Notes under the pieces: model-generated | The model's database searches: none | Told to the model about the DNA's origin: nothing | Seen by the model: only the letters and a program-made list of their open reading frames with translations | Program-made: the position numbers and the translations under genes | NCBI GenBank assembly: GCA_016271365.2 | Contig: CM028130.1 | Span: 473,155,501 to 473,219,500, forward strand | DNA length: 64,000 nt | From: Neoceratodus forsteri | Taxonomy: Eukaryota; Chordata; Ceratodontiformes; Ceratodontidae | Reading direction: 5' to 3' | Shown here: piece by piece, positions 33,300 through 43,959 of the stretch | How positions within the stretch are numbered: position 1 is the stretch's first letter | How the letters are laid out: each line of letters opens with the position of its first letter

Positions 33300-34780
33300 T
33301 GAGAGGCAGACAGACTGGGTTGCCATCTGGGTGGAAGGTCTGAGGAAATCTGTGAAAATGGCAGAGTATTCCTCTCGGACAGTCCTGATGACCCAGATGT
33401 CCGCTGAAATGGACTTACACTGATTGTAAAATCAAATTAGATGCCCCTCCTTCCTAGGCTGGATCCACAGAGGCTGGTACAGGGTGCTTTCAGGCCCTGT
33501 GCCCTCTACTGCATTCTCTTCATGGCTGAAGGGCTGGTTCCTGATAAAGGCACTTAGGTCTCTGCCTTGAAAGGACTGTCTGTTACGAGGATGTCGATGG
33601 TTCCCATTCCTCTGAGAGGCAGCAGGCACTGCCTATTGTTTAAATGACAACCCTATTGTTCTAAGTGGCCTCCAGAGACCTGAGGGCCGAACAGATAAGC
33701 ACCGTCAAGGAGACGTTAACCACTAGTTGCCAGCGGCAGCTGCCCTGAAGGCAGAGTTGTAGCCATAAAGCTTTCAGTTGATTATTGGGCTATATGCCCG
33801 TAGCAATGGAGCATTAGATTTTGGGAGGCTCTAAACCATTGCATTGAGTGTGTTCCACAGGGTGTATTCGTACTGAGGAATGTAGGAACTCAAGACGTAG
33901 AAGTCTGCTTTGGTCCACAGATGAAGACTGAAAAGTTATGGTGGACCCCATATCCCTGAGGAAAAAACTGATACAGAAGGCTTGCATTCCAGCCATAAAA
34001 TGAGTCATCCGCTGTATCTTCAACAAAGCAGAATAGGGAGAGACTCATCCAGATCCACTTCGACCCCAAAATAACCTCCAAAAGACAGGTTTAGGCCAGG
34101 AACATGGGAGACACTGCCACCTAGATCGACGAAGAGTTCAGATCCATCTGCAGCACACGCACTACACTCTGTGCTACACATGGCACCAGACCCCATGCTA
34201 GATCTGGTGCCAGACCCAGTGCCACACATGGCAATGGTGCCACCCACAGTGCCGGCACCAAACATGGCACTGGCACCAACTACGGTGCAGCCTCCACCCA
34301 CGGCACCTGAACCACCACAGGATCTAGACCTGAAGAAAAAGGGGGAGAAGGAAAGCAGTACCCTTGCCAGCCCCTGCAGGGAAAAAGGAGAGGTGGTAGG
34401 CACGAGGAGTTGGAGTCAATGGCATTGCCACTGGAGAGGGCACTGCACACATCCTGGCCCAACTGACCCAGCCACGGCCCAGCTACTCTGAGGCTCGAAG
34501 GCCCTGGAATTGGATCCACAGGCCAGGATAACTGGGCAGACACCATACCCCCTACTCTAAAAGAGCGGCCCAGAGGTGAAACTGCTCACCAGGACCCCAT
34601 CGAGGACAAAGACGGGATCTGGTGTCAAAGATCTTTGCCTTTAAGAGCGAGGCCACAGAGGCATCCACCGGAGTCGGTTCAGGCCTACCACTCTCTAACA
34701 TCAATGACCCCCATGCAGATGTACCAGAGGGTGGCCTCGAGTGGTACCGATTAGCTTGAGGTCAAGCGGAGCCAGGACCG
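33300..34780 (-). pseudogene. DIRS-2 ORF1 remnant
   Basis: 33307-33480 aligns with 4860-4985 of DIRS-A, 33660-33900 with 20-260 of DIRS-0, and 34140-34330 with the ccagacccgg-type repeat of DIRS-0. The longest minus-strand frame (34403-34020, 127 codons) is rich in Gly/Ser and reads through the short repeats. Decayed structural ORF. Confidence 0.65.
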
Positions 34781-34789
34781 GAAGCCGAA

Positions 34790-36462
34790 GCAAACCCATG
34801 AACAAGGATGGGCTCTTGTCCATCGACTGTCCCCCGGAGGACTCCAGGTCAAGGAGCCTGGAAAACAGGGAAGAGTCATCATCAGACTCCGAGGAGTCTG
34901 CAAACAGCTGCCTAGGGCCTGAGCCACCCTCACCTGCCGAGGACGGTCGGGAGTGAGGGTGACCGACAACCGGTGGGGCAGTTCCTGACCTGACCGAGAA
35001 TCCTTGGTTGGAGCCCCCGATTTTGGTTGTGGAGGCGGGGGTTCTGCTACAATCGGTGGGGCAGCTGGTTTTGGCTGAACAACTGGCACCAGTTTGGGTA
35101 CCTCGACCTCCGTGAGGGGTTGTTTCGGTCTTTCGGGTGACAGTCACTTAATGGCCGGGGAAGGCGACGGCGTCGGCTTGTTCCTGGTCAGAAGGAGCTG
35201 CTGCCACATTAAAGTCCTCTTAGCAACGACGCAATTTGCGCCAAAGCCTCTCCTCCTCCTCCAAGGAAGACGAGGACGAGCATGCCGCTGCTTTCCTCGG
35301 TGCCAAGACATAGATCACTGGGGTGTCGGCGGGATCGGGTTGGACCGAGAAGAGCTCCGAGACTGAGACCGAGACCATCGGGTGTTTCTGAGGGTGGGTC
35401 TGGGAGGGGAGGGGGAAACCCATTCCTCCCTCGGCTCGGGAGCCTTAACCGGGGACTCCGGTGCAGGAGGCGCAGGCAAGTCCTCGGTTTCCACCAGGGG
35501 AACCAGTGAAGAAGGGTTGTCAGCTTCTCCAATCGACAGCCCATCCAACGGGTCGAGAAAAATCCCGACCGTGTCGACGGGTGTCTCGGCCGGCTGACCT
35601 GACGGGGACACCGTGAAGCCAGCAGCCTTAGCTGCAGCCTCGACCGAAGTCGAAAGTGTGACTGTCCGGGGGAAGGCCCTCCCACTCCCACGAACGCCGA
35701 CGGTGGGACTTACCCTTTGAGTCCTTCTTCTTGTACCGAGAGGAGTGTCCCGATGGCCCCTCACCTTTAGTGGAGAGGGATTGGCAAAGCTCCTTAAAAG
35801 AAGCTGTATAGGCGGAGCCCAAGGAGCGGGATAAATGCCGCGACCGAGGAAGATGAAGATGAGGCCTGGACCGCCTCCTCCTCCTCAAGGGCGATCATCT
35901 GTTCCAGTTGCTCAGCTGAGCCAGCCACCGCGGAAACCGCCCAACGGGCCTCCTTGGACTTCACTGGCAGATAATGTTTCTCGGGGCGCCCAAGTTGGGC
36001 CCTGAGCATACGGTCTTCGGACATTTGCCAAAAAGGACTTGCACAGCTCACAGGCCTGCGGATTGTGGTCAAGCCCAAGGCAGTAGATGCACGTGGAGTG
36101 CGGGTCAGTCCTAGACATATTCTGCCCACATGGGCACCACCGAAAACCAGGAGTTGATTTGTCTATCACAGCCATGAAGGAAGAAGCAGACCGAAGTCTA
36201 GAAAACTTTAAAATTATTTTCGAGTGAACCGAAGAGTTTGGATCCAGTCTAAACGCAGAGCGCTAAGGAGGGAACCTGAGCTTCCAAGCGGTAAGGAAGA
36301 TCTGGCGTCATGGGGCGGAGCCGAGAGTTTTACCACCCGGGTGGGTGGGAGGAGCCAGCTTGAAGACCTTCAGTCAAGATTTAAAGCAGCAAGGAACCTG
36401 CCAGACAGTGTGGATGAACAACATATACCACTCCTAGAACTCCTGTTACAGGTGAGTAACCA
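34790..36462 (-). mobile_element. 5' fragment of another DIRS family (DIRS-3) with ORF1 zinc knuckle
   Basis: Minus-strand frames in series (36175-35912, 36129-35794, 35888-35628, 35764-35315, 35691-35209, 35147-34701). The first, starting MAVIDKSTPG, has CPCGQN, HSTCIYCLGLDH and ACELCKSF: the same H-x2-C-x2-C-LG-DH ... C-x2-C pattern as ORF1 of DIRS-B and DIRS-C. The outer end (36435-36462) reads ctcctgttacaggtgagtaacc, an end unlike that of DIRS-A, so this is a separate family. The inner boundary with DIRS-2 is uncertain by about 100 bp. Confidence 0.68.
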
Positions 36463-36489
36463 GTACATTTTGTACAGCGACTGCATCAT

Positions 36490-37460
36490 TTGCTGCCAAA
36501 GGTGCGAAAACACATTTTGAGCAGGATATGAAAAATTACAATTGTACTGTTCATGAGGAGGTGTGACAAAATGTTAATGTTGAAAATCTGGAAAATTGGT
36601 GAAGTCATGAGCGTGCGTAGAAACTGGGCAACAGACACCCATAATGCAATTATTTTGAGGATTTTGTTAATCAGATTTTCAACATAGGCATTTTGGGACC
36701 TCCGCTGATGAACAGTGTCACTGTGATTTTGTAAATGTGTCCTGAACATTGATTTCCCACATCGACCGCGCCATTGTGCGCCAGATGTTTGAATACACAT
36801 TTTGGGCAGTATATGAAAAATGACAGCTGTAATGTCCATAAGGAGGTGTGAAAAAATGGCAAAGTTGAAAATCTGGAGTGAAAATATTAAAAATTCTCAA
36901 AGTTACACACGTGTGTGGAAACTGCACAACGCATGCTCGTAACAGTCATTTTTTGGAATTTTTTTTACCAAATTTTCAACATAGGCATTTTGGGACCTCT
37001 GCTCATGGACAGTGACACTGTAATTTTCTTAATCTTTCCTGAACATTGATTTACCACAGCGACCATGCCATTGTGTGCCAGATGTGCGAAAACACATTTT
37101 GGGCAGGATGTGAAAAATGACACTGTACAGTTCATAAGGAGGTGTGAAAAAATGACAGTGATGAAAATCTGGAGTGAAATATAAAAAATTGTCAAACTTA
37201 CGAGCGTACGTGGAAATTGCGCAATGCACGCTCGTAACACAATCATTTTTTTTTTATTTTTTCACCAAATTTACAACATTGGCTTTTTGGGAGCCCACCT
37301 CATGAATAGTGGCACTGTCATTTCATTAATCAATCCTGAAGGTGATTCTGCACGAAGACTGTGAAATCACCTTTCGGGGCAGAATAATGAAATGACAGTG
37401 ACTGATTTCATGAGGTGGGGTCCCAAGAACCCCATGTTGAAAATTTGGAGTCAAAAGATA
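36490..37460. repeat. Palindromic-unit array in copy C
   Basis: About three units. The hairpin stem is acgagcgtacgtgg / cacgctcgt at 37199-37236, and near 36600-36640 a decayed one. Palindrome arms attttcaacataggcatttt (36674-36693) and atttttcaacattggc-type words alternate with gttgaaaatctgg in opposite sense. The period agrees with copies A and B. Confidence 0.82.
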
Positions 37461-38702
37461 AAAAAATGTCCCAGATATCCACCTAAGTTGAAACCTACCC
37501 CACTGATGCCATTCTACAGTTTACCTGCATTTCTTCAGTTCGCGGGTGACTGAAGAGTGCAGACGTGTTCCTGCTCCACCAAAGATCGCAGTACCGAACC
37601 TCCAGAGGTAAGTATGGGGTGAGGGGTGTGTGGGGAGGTGGGGTGAACAGAGTGGGAATGGGTTGGGGGAGGGGGCCCGCTGACAGCAAGGGACCATTTT
37701 CTTTGTGTCAGGTTAAAAAAAAACAAAAAAAAACAGCATGGACTATTTTCTTTCTTTACAGGTGTATGAAACAATGTTGGGGACACTGGGGTGGGCTCCC
37801 AGTGTGCCCCATTGCTTTGCGGGTGTAAAGTTTGCTACTCTGGGGTGGTCTCCCATTGTGGCTCACAATGAGGATGGGAGGGGGCAGGAAAATGCCGACC
37901 TGGTCGGCTTCTGAACACAGGGAGACACACTGGGGTGGGCTCCCAGTGTACCACACAATCTTGGGGGGGTTACACATGCCAACTGGGGGATTGGGCACCC
38001 CCAAAATCAGCTTTCTAGAGATTGCAAGAGGCAGACAGTGGTGCTACCACCATGTTTATTGAAATGTTACACCAGGCAAGGCACGTAGCAGAGACGTGTC
38101 ACTGGTGCTGCTGCATGGTGAGCTTGCCTCTGATTGCAGCAGCAAAATCATTTCAAGTTGGTGGTACTGCAAAAAATATGTGTCACTGCTAGCATGCTTG
38201 CTAATTGGCGAATGAGGGATGCACCTTCTAAAGCATGCCCTGCATTCGCCAAAAGAAAAAATTACTCACCTTAGTAATTGTATTTCTTCTAATGGAGTCT
38301 TGCTGTATTCTGATTATATGCAGTTAGCCCCAGAACTTGAACTGCTCCTGAGAGGAAAGAGTTAACATTGAGCTCGAGCTCAGTTTTCAAACCTCTGTCC
38401 CAGGTACTCTTCAGTGTAACCGTCAGATTCTTCCGAGCCCTATACTAACCAACTAGCAACCCAGAAATTGTTTTCAACTTTTGTGCCAAAAGGCAAAAGA
38501 CATAAATTTAGGGTTCAAAGACTCAAGTCGAGACCCCCAAAAAGAATCCAAGTAGGTAATAAAGAAACTATAATAAAACATAGGAACAAGAAAAAAACTC
38601 AATTAAGAAGAGGCACCCAGGAACACCCTTGGGGTGCAACACTGCGCCTGCCCACCCACGTCCCAAAACAACTAGGTTCCAGGAAGGGAGGCAGGGAGGG
38701 AG

Positions 38703-38811
38703 GTCAGAATACAGCAAGACCCCATTAGAAGAAATACAATTACTAAGGTGAGTAATTTTTTTCTTCAGACAACATGAAGTCTTGCTGTATTCTGACTATA
38801 TGCAGACTACC
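38703..38811. repeat. DIRS-B internal complementary region
   Basis: gtcagaatacagcaagac then ccattagaagaaatac complements the left end; ttactaaggtgagtaattt is the joint; cttcagacaacatgaagtc and ttgctgtattctgac complement the right end. Confidence 0.93.
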
Positions 38812-38864
38812 AAGCAGTACCCCCTAGGAGAAGGGAACTACAGAAACTATTTTGGGAACAGACT

Positions 38865-39717
38865 CTACAGTACTGCAGTACCAAACCTAGCATCACTTCT
38901 TGCCTGAATGTCTAGGGAGTAATGCTTGGTAAATGTGTGAACAGTCTTCCAGACGGCTGCTTCACAGATTTCCACTAAGGGTATGTCTCTAACTGCTGTG
39001 ACCGAAGCAGCTGTACCTCTGGTAGAATGAGCCTCAGGCCTGAGGGTGGCTCTTTCCCCAACTTTGAGTAGCAGAACTGAATGCAAGAGACAATCCACCT
39101 AGCAACAGATCTCTTGGTGGCAGGCTTACCTTTACCCACCTCTCCATAAGTGAGAAACAGCTGGGAGCAATCGTTTCTATGTGGCTTAGTGGATTCTAAG
39201 TAGTAACTCAGACCCCTCTTTACATCAAGACTGTGTAGTCTCCTCTCTCTGGAAGAGGAGTGATCAGTGAAAAATACAGGCAGTGTCATAGACTGGTTCA
39301 GATGGAAGTCTGATACTACTTTAGGGAGGAATTTCCTATTTGTATGAAGGACCACCTTATCCCTATGGAATGAGATTAAATCAGGTTCCACTGATAGAGC
39401 CTGTAACTAACTGATTCTCCTGGCAGAAGTAATAGCAACCAGGAATACAGTTTTCCAAGTCAGATATATGAGCTCAGCTGAGCAAAGGGGTTCAAAGGGA
39501 GGCTGCATCAGCTGTGCAATACAGACATTCAGGTCAAATAGAGGAGGAGTAGGATCCCTGAAGGGGGATTGATGTGGCCCAAACCTTTAAAGAATTTCTT
39601 GAAAACTGGGTTAGAAGCTAGAGAAGAGCCCTTACCAGCCAAAAGAAAAGCAGAAATAGCTGACAAATGCACCTTGAGAGTGGTAGGCTGAAGGCCTAAA
39701 CTGTTAAGATATACCAA
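38865..39717 (-). pseudogene. DIRS-B tyrosine recombinase
   Basis: N-terminal helical domain at 39717-39529 (VYLNSLGLQPTTLKVHLSAISAF). The 39391-38975 frame has FHLNQSMTLPVFF and LHSLDVKRGLSYYLEST. The 39098-38865 frame has AHSTRGTAAS (H-x-x-R box) and VHTFTKHYSLDIQAR (Tyr nucleophile). The first-arginine region falls in a gap between frames at 39400-39520. Two frameshifts or stops inactivate it. The role is integration of the circular DNA. Confidence 0.88.
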
Positions 39718-39961
39718 ATAATCTAAGACAGTGGCAATATCAGCTGAATCTGGCTAGATGTGCCTCTGGGAACATCAGAACCCAAACCTCTTCCATTTAG
39801 AAGCATAGGTTTTCCTAGTGGAATATTAAGGATATCCAGAGCTGACTGTGAGAGATGCAGGTCTGCGTATTCTAGCTCCTCATGAACCAAGCCTTGAGCC
39901 TGAGTGTGTGAAGGCTGGGGTACAATAACCCTCCCTGAGATGAGGTGAGGAGGTTGAACTG

Positions 39962-41673
39962 TCAGGGAAGGCACAGGGGAATTATCACTGATAGTGACAA
40001 TAGTAGAGGGTACCAAGGCTGTCTGGCCCAATCCAGGGCTATCAGAATCACAGTGCAGGGTTGGGACTTGATCTTGACTAGAACTCTGAATATCAGAGGA
40101 AAGGGAGGAAAAGCATAGAGAAACCTGTTGGTCCAATCCAACAGGAGGGCATCTAGAGGAAGAGACCCCCACAGAGGGTGTCTGCAGCAGAATAGAGGGA
40201 GCTGATGGTTGTCCGGGGCTGCAAAGAGATCTATCTCTGGAGTGCCCGATCTCTTGAAAATGATCCGAAGAATGAGAGGATTCAGGGCCCACTCATGGTG
40301 ACCTTGGGAAGTCCTGCTGACAGCATCTGCAAATACATTTTCCTTCCCTGGGAGATACACTTCAATCAGGGAAGCCTGCAGGGAATAGGCCAGTGACCAT
40401 ATTTTCATGGCCTTGGTGCACAAGGCCAAGGACCGAGTGCCCCCTGCTTGTTAATGTACCACATGGTTGTAGTGTTGTTTGTCCTGATCTGCACCAGTTT
40501 CCCCTGAATTAAACTCGAAAATGTCTGAAGAGCCAGAAAGACAGCCCTGAGTTAGAGAAGATTTATGTGAAGAAGAAACTCCTAATGGGACCAAGTCCCC
40601 TGAGCAGTATGCTGATCCATGTGGGCTCCACATCCCAGCAGAGAAGCATCTGTGGTGAGAGTCACTGTGGGAGCCTGACTGAGGAAAGGAACCCCTTGCC
40701 TCAAGTTGTTCTCTTCCAGCCACTGCTGGAGGGCCTGAACCAAAGTTAGAGACACTGGAACCAACTTGGAGAGGGGATCTTTTTTTTCTGAGACCAAAAG
40801 CCTCTTAGGTAAAATTGAATATCCCTCATCTGAAACCTTGCCCCTTGCACTACTGCAGTGCAGGCTGCCACGTGGCCTAGCAACTTCAAGAAGTGTCTGG
40901 CTGGCCGAGACACAAGTGGACGAAAAGAGGAAGCCAGAGAGATGAGGGATTGGACCCTTGAGAGAGGAAGGAAGGCCCTGGCCTGAACAGTGTCCAGCTC
41001 CATTCCCATAAATGTGAGAAGCTGAACTGGCTCCAGAACAGACTTTTCCAGATTTAGGATGAACCCTAGGGAGTATAGAAGATTTTAAGTGACCTCTAGA
41101 GCTGATCTGACTTGGTCTGGGGACTGACCTACTATAAGCCAGTCGTCCAGGTAAGGAAACAGTAAGATGCCTTGTCTTCTGAGGAAGGCCACCACTACTG
41201 CTAGGCATTTGGTGAATACTCTTGGGGCAGATGTTAGGCGGAAAGGCATTGCTCTGAACAGGTCATGGCCTGAAGGCAGTTCGAACTGAAGGTACTTTCT
41301 GTGGGACTGCCTGATAGGTATGTGAAAGTAGGCATCCTTGAGATCCAGGGAGGTTAGCCAGTCTCCTGGTCTCAGAGAGGGAAGAATAATTCCCAGAGTC
41401 ACCATCTTGAACTTTGGCATTAGTATGTGTTTGTTTAGGTACCGTAGATCCAGGATGGGTCACCACTCCCGTCTTTTTTAGGGTAAGGAAGTACCTGGAG
41501 TACAATACTTTTCCCCTGTGAATGAGAGGTACCCTCTCCACTGCCTGCAGAAGCAGTGGAGAAGAAACCTCTATTTCTAAGGCCTGTGTTTCCTCTTCCG
41601 AGGAAGGACAGAAAGCCTTTGCTCTCAACTTTGGGAACCTACTGGAGCTGAGAGCAAGACCCTGGCTCACCAC
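39962..41673 (-). pseudogene. DIRS-B reverse transcriptase and RNase H
   Basis: The frames from 41673 to 41085 hold the RT: VERVPLIHRGKVLYSRYF, LTSLDLKDAYFHIPI (first catalytic Asp), FRAMPFRLTSAPRVFTK and FPYLDDWLIVGQ (YxDD). RNase H begins near 40650 with TLTTDASLLGCGAH, and the 40429-39962 frame holds the end: EVYLPGKENVFADAVSR, EIDLFAAPDNHQLPLFCCR, and YAFPPFPLIFRVLVKI. The last segment, also in DIRS-A and -C, is characteristic of DIRS Pol C-termini. Several stops and shifts occur. Confidence 0.9.
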
Positions 41674-42165
41674 CTCCAGGACCCACTTGTCTCAAGTGAC
41701 AGACTTCCAGGGCTGGAAAAAGTGAGCCAGTCTGCCCCCTATAGGAATTGGGGCAGTGACCCTGGCTGACACATCAGGGTGTCTGTTTGGCAGGGAGCTT
41801 AGACTGAGAGGAGGATGCAGCCCTTGTCATCCCCCTTCTGCCTCTTCCCCTGAAGAACCCCCTCTGCTGAAAAGAAGAGGAGGCCTGGGCCTGGTAGAAA
41901 GGCCTGTGAAAAGGCTTGTCACTGCCAGCCCTGGATTGCTACCTTTGAAAAGTGATCTGCTTTTCTTTGGCTGCAGCACCCCTATATGTGGTCTTGTACT
42001 CATCCAGCTTTTTCATGTATGTCTCTGTTTGTTCCCCAAACAGGAACCAGTGACAGGAAAATCCATGGCCTTGGTCTGGGTATCCTGAGATAAATTGGTA
42101 CACCTGAGCTAGGCAAATCTCCTCATGAAAATAGATGTAGCCATGACCCTAAAATGAACATCATT

Positions 42166-43347
42166 CTAGTCCACAGCAGCGTGAAATTGGACCTTTGAAG
42201 CTTCAATGCCATCCACAGCCACCTGCTCCAGCTCCTTGGCCAGCTGGGGAGGGGCATTCTTTGCCAGCTCCAGAACCGTATCCCACCTAGAAGTCTGGTA
42301 TCTGGCTGTATATGCCATATAATTGGATTGCCTGAGTCTCAAAGAAGATGCCAAGTACAGCTTCTTTGCCATGGCATCCACTTTCCTGGAATCCTTATCT
42401 GGGCAGTGAGATGCCAGGGGAATATTAGCCTTGTTACAGGTTGCAGCTTGCACTACCCCAACATGGCTGCAATGGTTAATAAGGAAATCCATACCAGGGC
42501 CTGATAGAGCATACCTCCTGTCCATTTTCTTATACACAGGAGGCATGGATATTGGAAACTGTAATAATTTTTGGGTCCGATTCCCCGGAGACTTGTGCAG
42601 AGGAATAGACACCCTTTTTGACCCTGGGAAATCCATCATCTCAACATAGTCATGCTCCTTCTGATCCTGTTCAGCTTCTTCCACTGGAAGCTGAAGAGTC
42701 TCAACTACCTTCTTGTAGAACAAGAAGTGGGAGGGGGACTCAGAAAGCCTGGGAGGCGACACATTAGAAGGCCTGTCTGGGGAGATGTCAGGTTCAATAG
42801 GCTCATCTAGGTCTTCATAATCCTCATCTTCATAATCTTCGTCTCCTTCCCATTCGCCCTCATAAAATGCTTTGGGGTCAGGTTCAGAAGCAGACAAGTC
42901 CGACCTAATTGACTGTCTCTGTGTCGGTGTCGGTTCGGTCAGAACCGGGCAAAGCGACTGCACAATAGCGATCGCTTTGGCTATCTCGTCAGCGGTTGGA
43001 CCATGGGAACTGGGATCCGAACCAGCTGACTTGCACTTTCTTTTTGTAGGAACTGATACTGCAGAATCGGCTCTCCTTTTGCCCGAGGAGGTATCGCCCA
43101 GGTCAGTGGGCACCCCCTCATCCAGATCAGTGGATTTTTCGGCCTCCCTTTCCTTCAGCCTACTTAAACGTTTATCAACAGTGGCCTTAGGAAAGTTCCT
43201 GCAGATTTGGAAGTCTTCTTTGAGATGATCAAACCCCAGACAATAAACACAGATGAGGTGGGGATCATCCTTGGCAAAAGCCTCCCCATACTCAGTGCAG
43301 TGTTGAAACCCAGTGGGCCCGGTTTTCTTTTTGGGTTTCTCAGACAT
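42166..43347 (-). CDS. DIRS-B ORF1 (Gag-like), intact 393-codon frame
   Basis: Opens MSEKPKKKTGPTGF and continues to a stop at 42166. Near residues 28-50 is a cysteine/histidine motif: HLICVYCLGFDH followed by C (QICRNF), a putative zinc-binding knuckle; in DIRS-C it is the fuller C-x2-C ... C-x2-C. Then come an Arg/Glu-rich stretch (RLSRLKEREAEK), a Ser/Pro and acidic region (EGEWEGDEDYEDEDYED, residues about 165-182), and a conserved C-terminal half (LSESPSHFLFYKKVVETLQLP; VGVVQAATCNKANIPLASH; SLRLRQSNYMAYTARYQ). The function is presumed structural/nucleic-acid binding. It may extend beyond 42166 in the intact element, as in DIRS-C where the homologous region continues. Confidence 0.85.
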   Translation of the reverse strand: MSEKPKKKTGPTGFQHCTEYGEAFAKDDPHLICVYCLGFDHLKEDFQICRNFPKATVDKRLSRLKEREAEKSTDLDEGVPTDLGDTSSGKRRADSAVSVPTKRKCKSAGSDPSSHGPTADEIAKAIAIVQSLCPVLTEPTPTQRQSIRSDLSASEPDPKAFYEGEWEGDEDYEDEDYEDLDEPIEPDISPDRPSNVSPPRLSESPSHFLFYKKVVETLQLPVEEAEQDQKEHDYVEMMDFPGSKRVSIPLHKSPGNRTQKLLQFPISMPPVYKKMDRRYALSGPGMDFLINHCSHVGVVQAATCNKANIPLASHCPDKDSRKVDAMAKKLYLASSLRLRQSNYMAYTARYQTSRWDTVLELAKNAPPQLAKELEQVAVDGIEASKVQFHAAVD

Positions 43348-43959
43348 GCCTTTAAATACAAAGTCATCAGTGTTCAGGCCAAGCTACTACCAAACCTATC
43401 GGTTCCAACCATGTCATGGGTCAGATGACAAAACCAAAGAAATCAACGTTTTTTTCAGGAATCGATAGATACTGGAAAACCACACTAACATACCTGTAAA
43501 AAACAGAGACAACAAATCACTTCGGTTCCCAACCGGACAGACCGGAAAGAAACCGAAAAACAAAAACAATTTCTCTCTAAACCACTCTACTACCTACTAA
43601 TACACTTACTGTACCGGGACAGAGATGTAAAGACCGAAAAAATAAAGAAGAGGTATACTAAACCAACCGATTTTGCCACAACCAAACCGAAGTGAAGGAG
43701 AGGATCTCTGGAGCAACTTCACAGTAAGTCGGAGTAAAGAATCTGACGGTTACACTGAAGAGTACCTGGGACAGAGGTTTGAAAACCGAGCTCGAGCTCA
43801 ATGTTCTATGCCTTGGCATAGAGTTAAGTGCTGGGGCTAACTGCATATAGTCAGAATACAGCAAGACTTCAAGTTGTTTGAACTGACACGCCTCTGCATT
43901 TCTCCTACTAATCTCCCACTGCCACAAAATGTTGCTTGCGTGTGCGCGCAAGACAGCAT

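Larger units (their letters stand above)
24395..34790 (-). mobile_element. Old DIRS-type element (DIRS-2), much interrupted
   Basis: Pieces in order along the plus strand: left terminal repeat (24398-24518 and, after the hAT insertion, 29735-29880), internal complementary region (29945-30045), tyrosine recombinase remnant (30240-30960), Harbinger-like insertion (31032-32372), RNase H remnant (32460-33005), and ORF1 remnant (33480-34780). The RT core is missing: sequence homologous to the RNase H region passes within a few hundred bases to sequence homologous to the ORF1/Pol junction near 33300. It is the same family type as DIRS-0 and DIRS-A. The right terminal repeat is not present; a different DIRS fragment follows. 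Confidence 0.75.
38254..43882 (-). mobile_element. DIRS-type retrotransposon, full length (DIRS-B)
   Basis: 5.63 kb with left end gaaaaaattactcacc, right end ttcaagttgtttgaa, inverted terminal repeats 38283-38440 and about 43720-43866, and internal complementary region 38703-38811. Minus-strand order: ORF1 (43347-42166, intact frame), RT and RNase H (41673-39962), tyrosine recombinase (39717-38865). Its family is close to DIRS-C but distinct from DIRS-A (different ends and ORF1 zinc knuckle). It lies in copy C of the non-coding family. Confidence 0.94.
36463..43959 (-). mobile_element. Non-coding palindrome-array element, copy C (inverted, split by DIRS-B)
   Basis: Read on the minus strand it starts at 43959 with atgctg, a terminal hairpin (cttgcgcgc / gcgtgtgcgcaag type) and caacat, then ttgtggcagtgg; this matches the copy B start (atgttg, hairpin, caacat, ttgcggtagtag). 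DIRS-B (43882-38254) interrupts it within the first 80 bp. It then continues with a hairpin (38209-38253, ggcgaatg / cattcgcc), the shared GC-rich segment (37990-37560, with gcagacgtgttcc at 37559) and the palindromic array (37460-36490). The 3' block found in A and B is missing: it is cut off at about 36463 by DIRS-3. Confidence 0.72.

Noticed and set aside
35209..35764. Arg/Ser-rich SR-like host protein
   Set aside because: Overlapping frames on the same strand, linked to the DIRS-3 ORF1 zinc-knuckle frame upstream; part of the retroelement.
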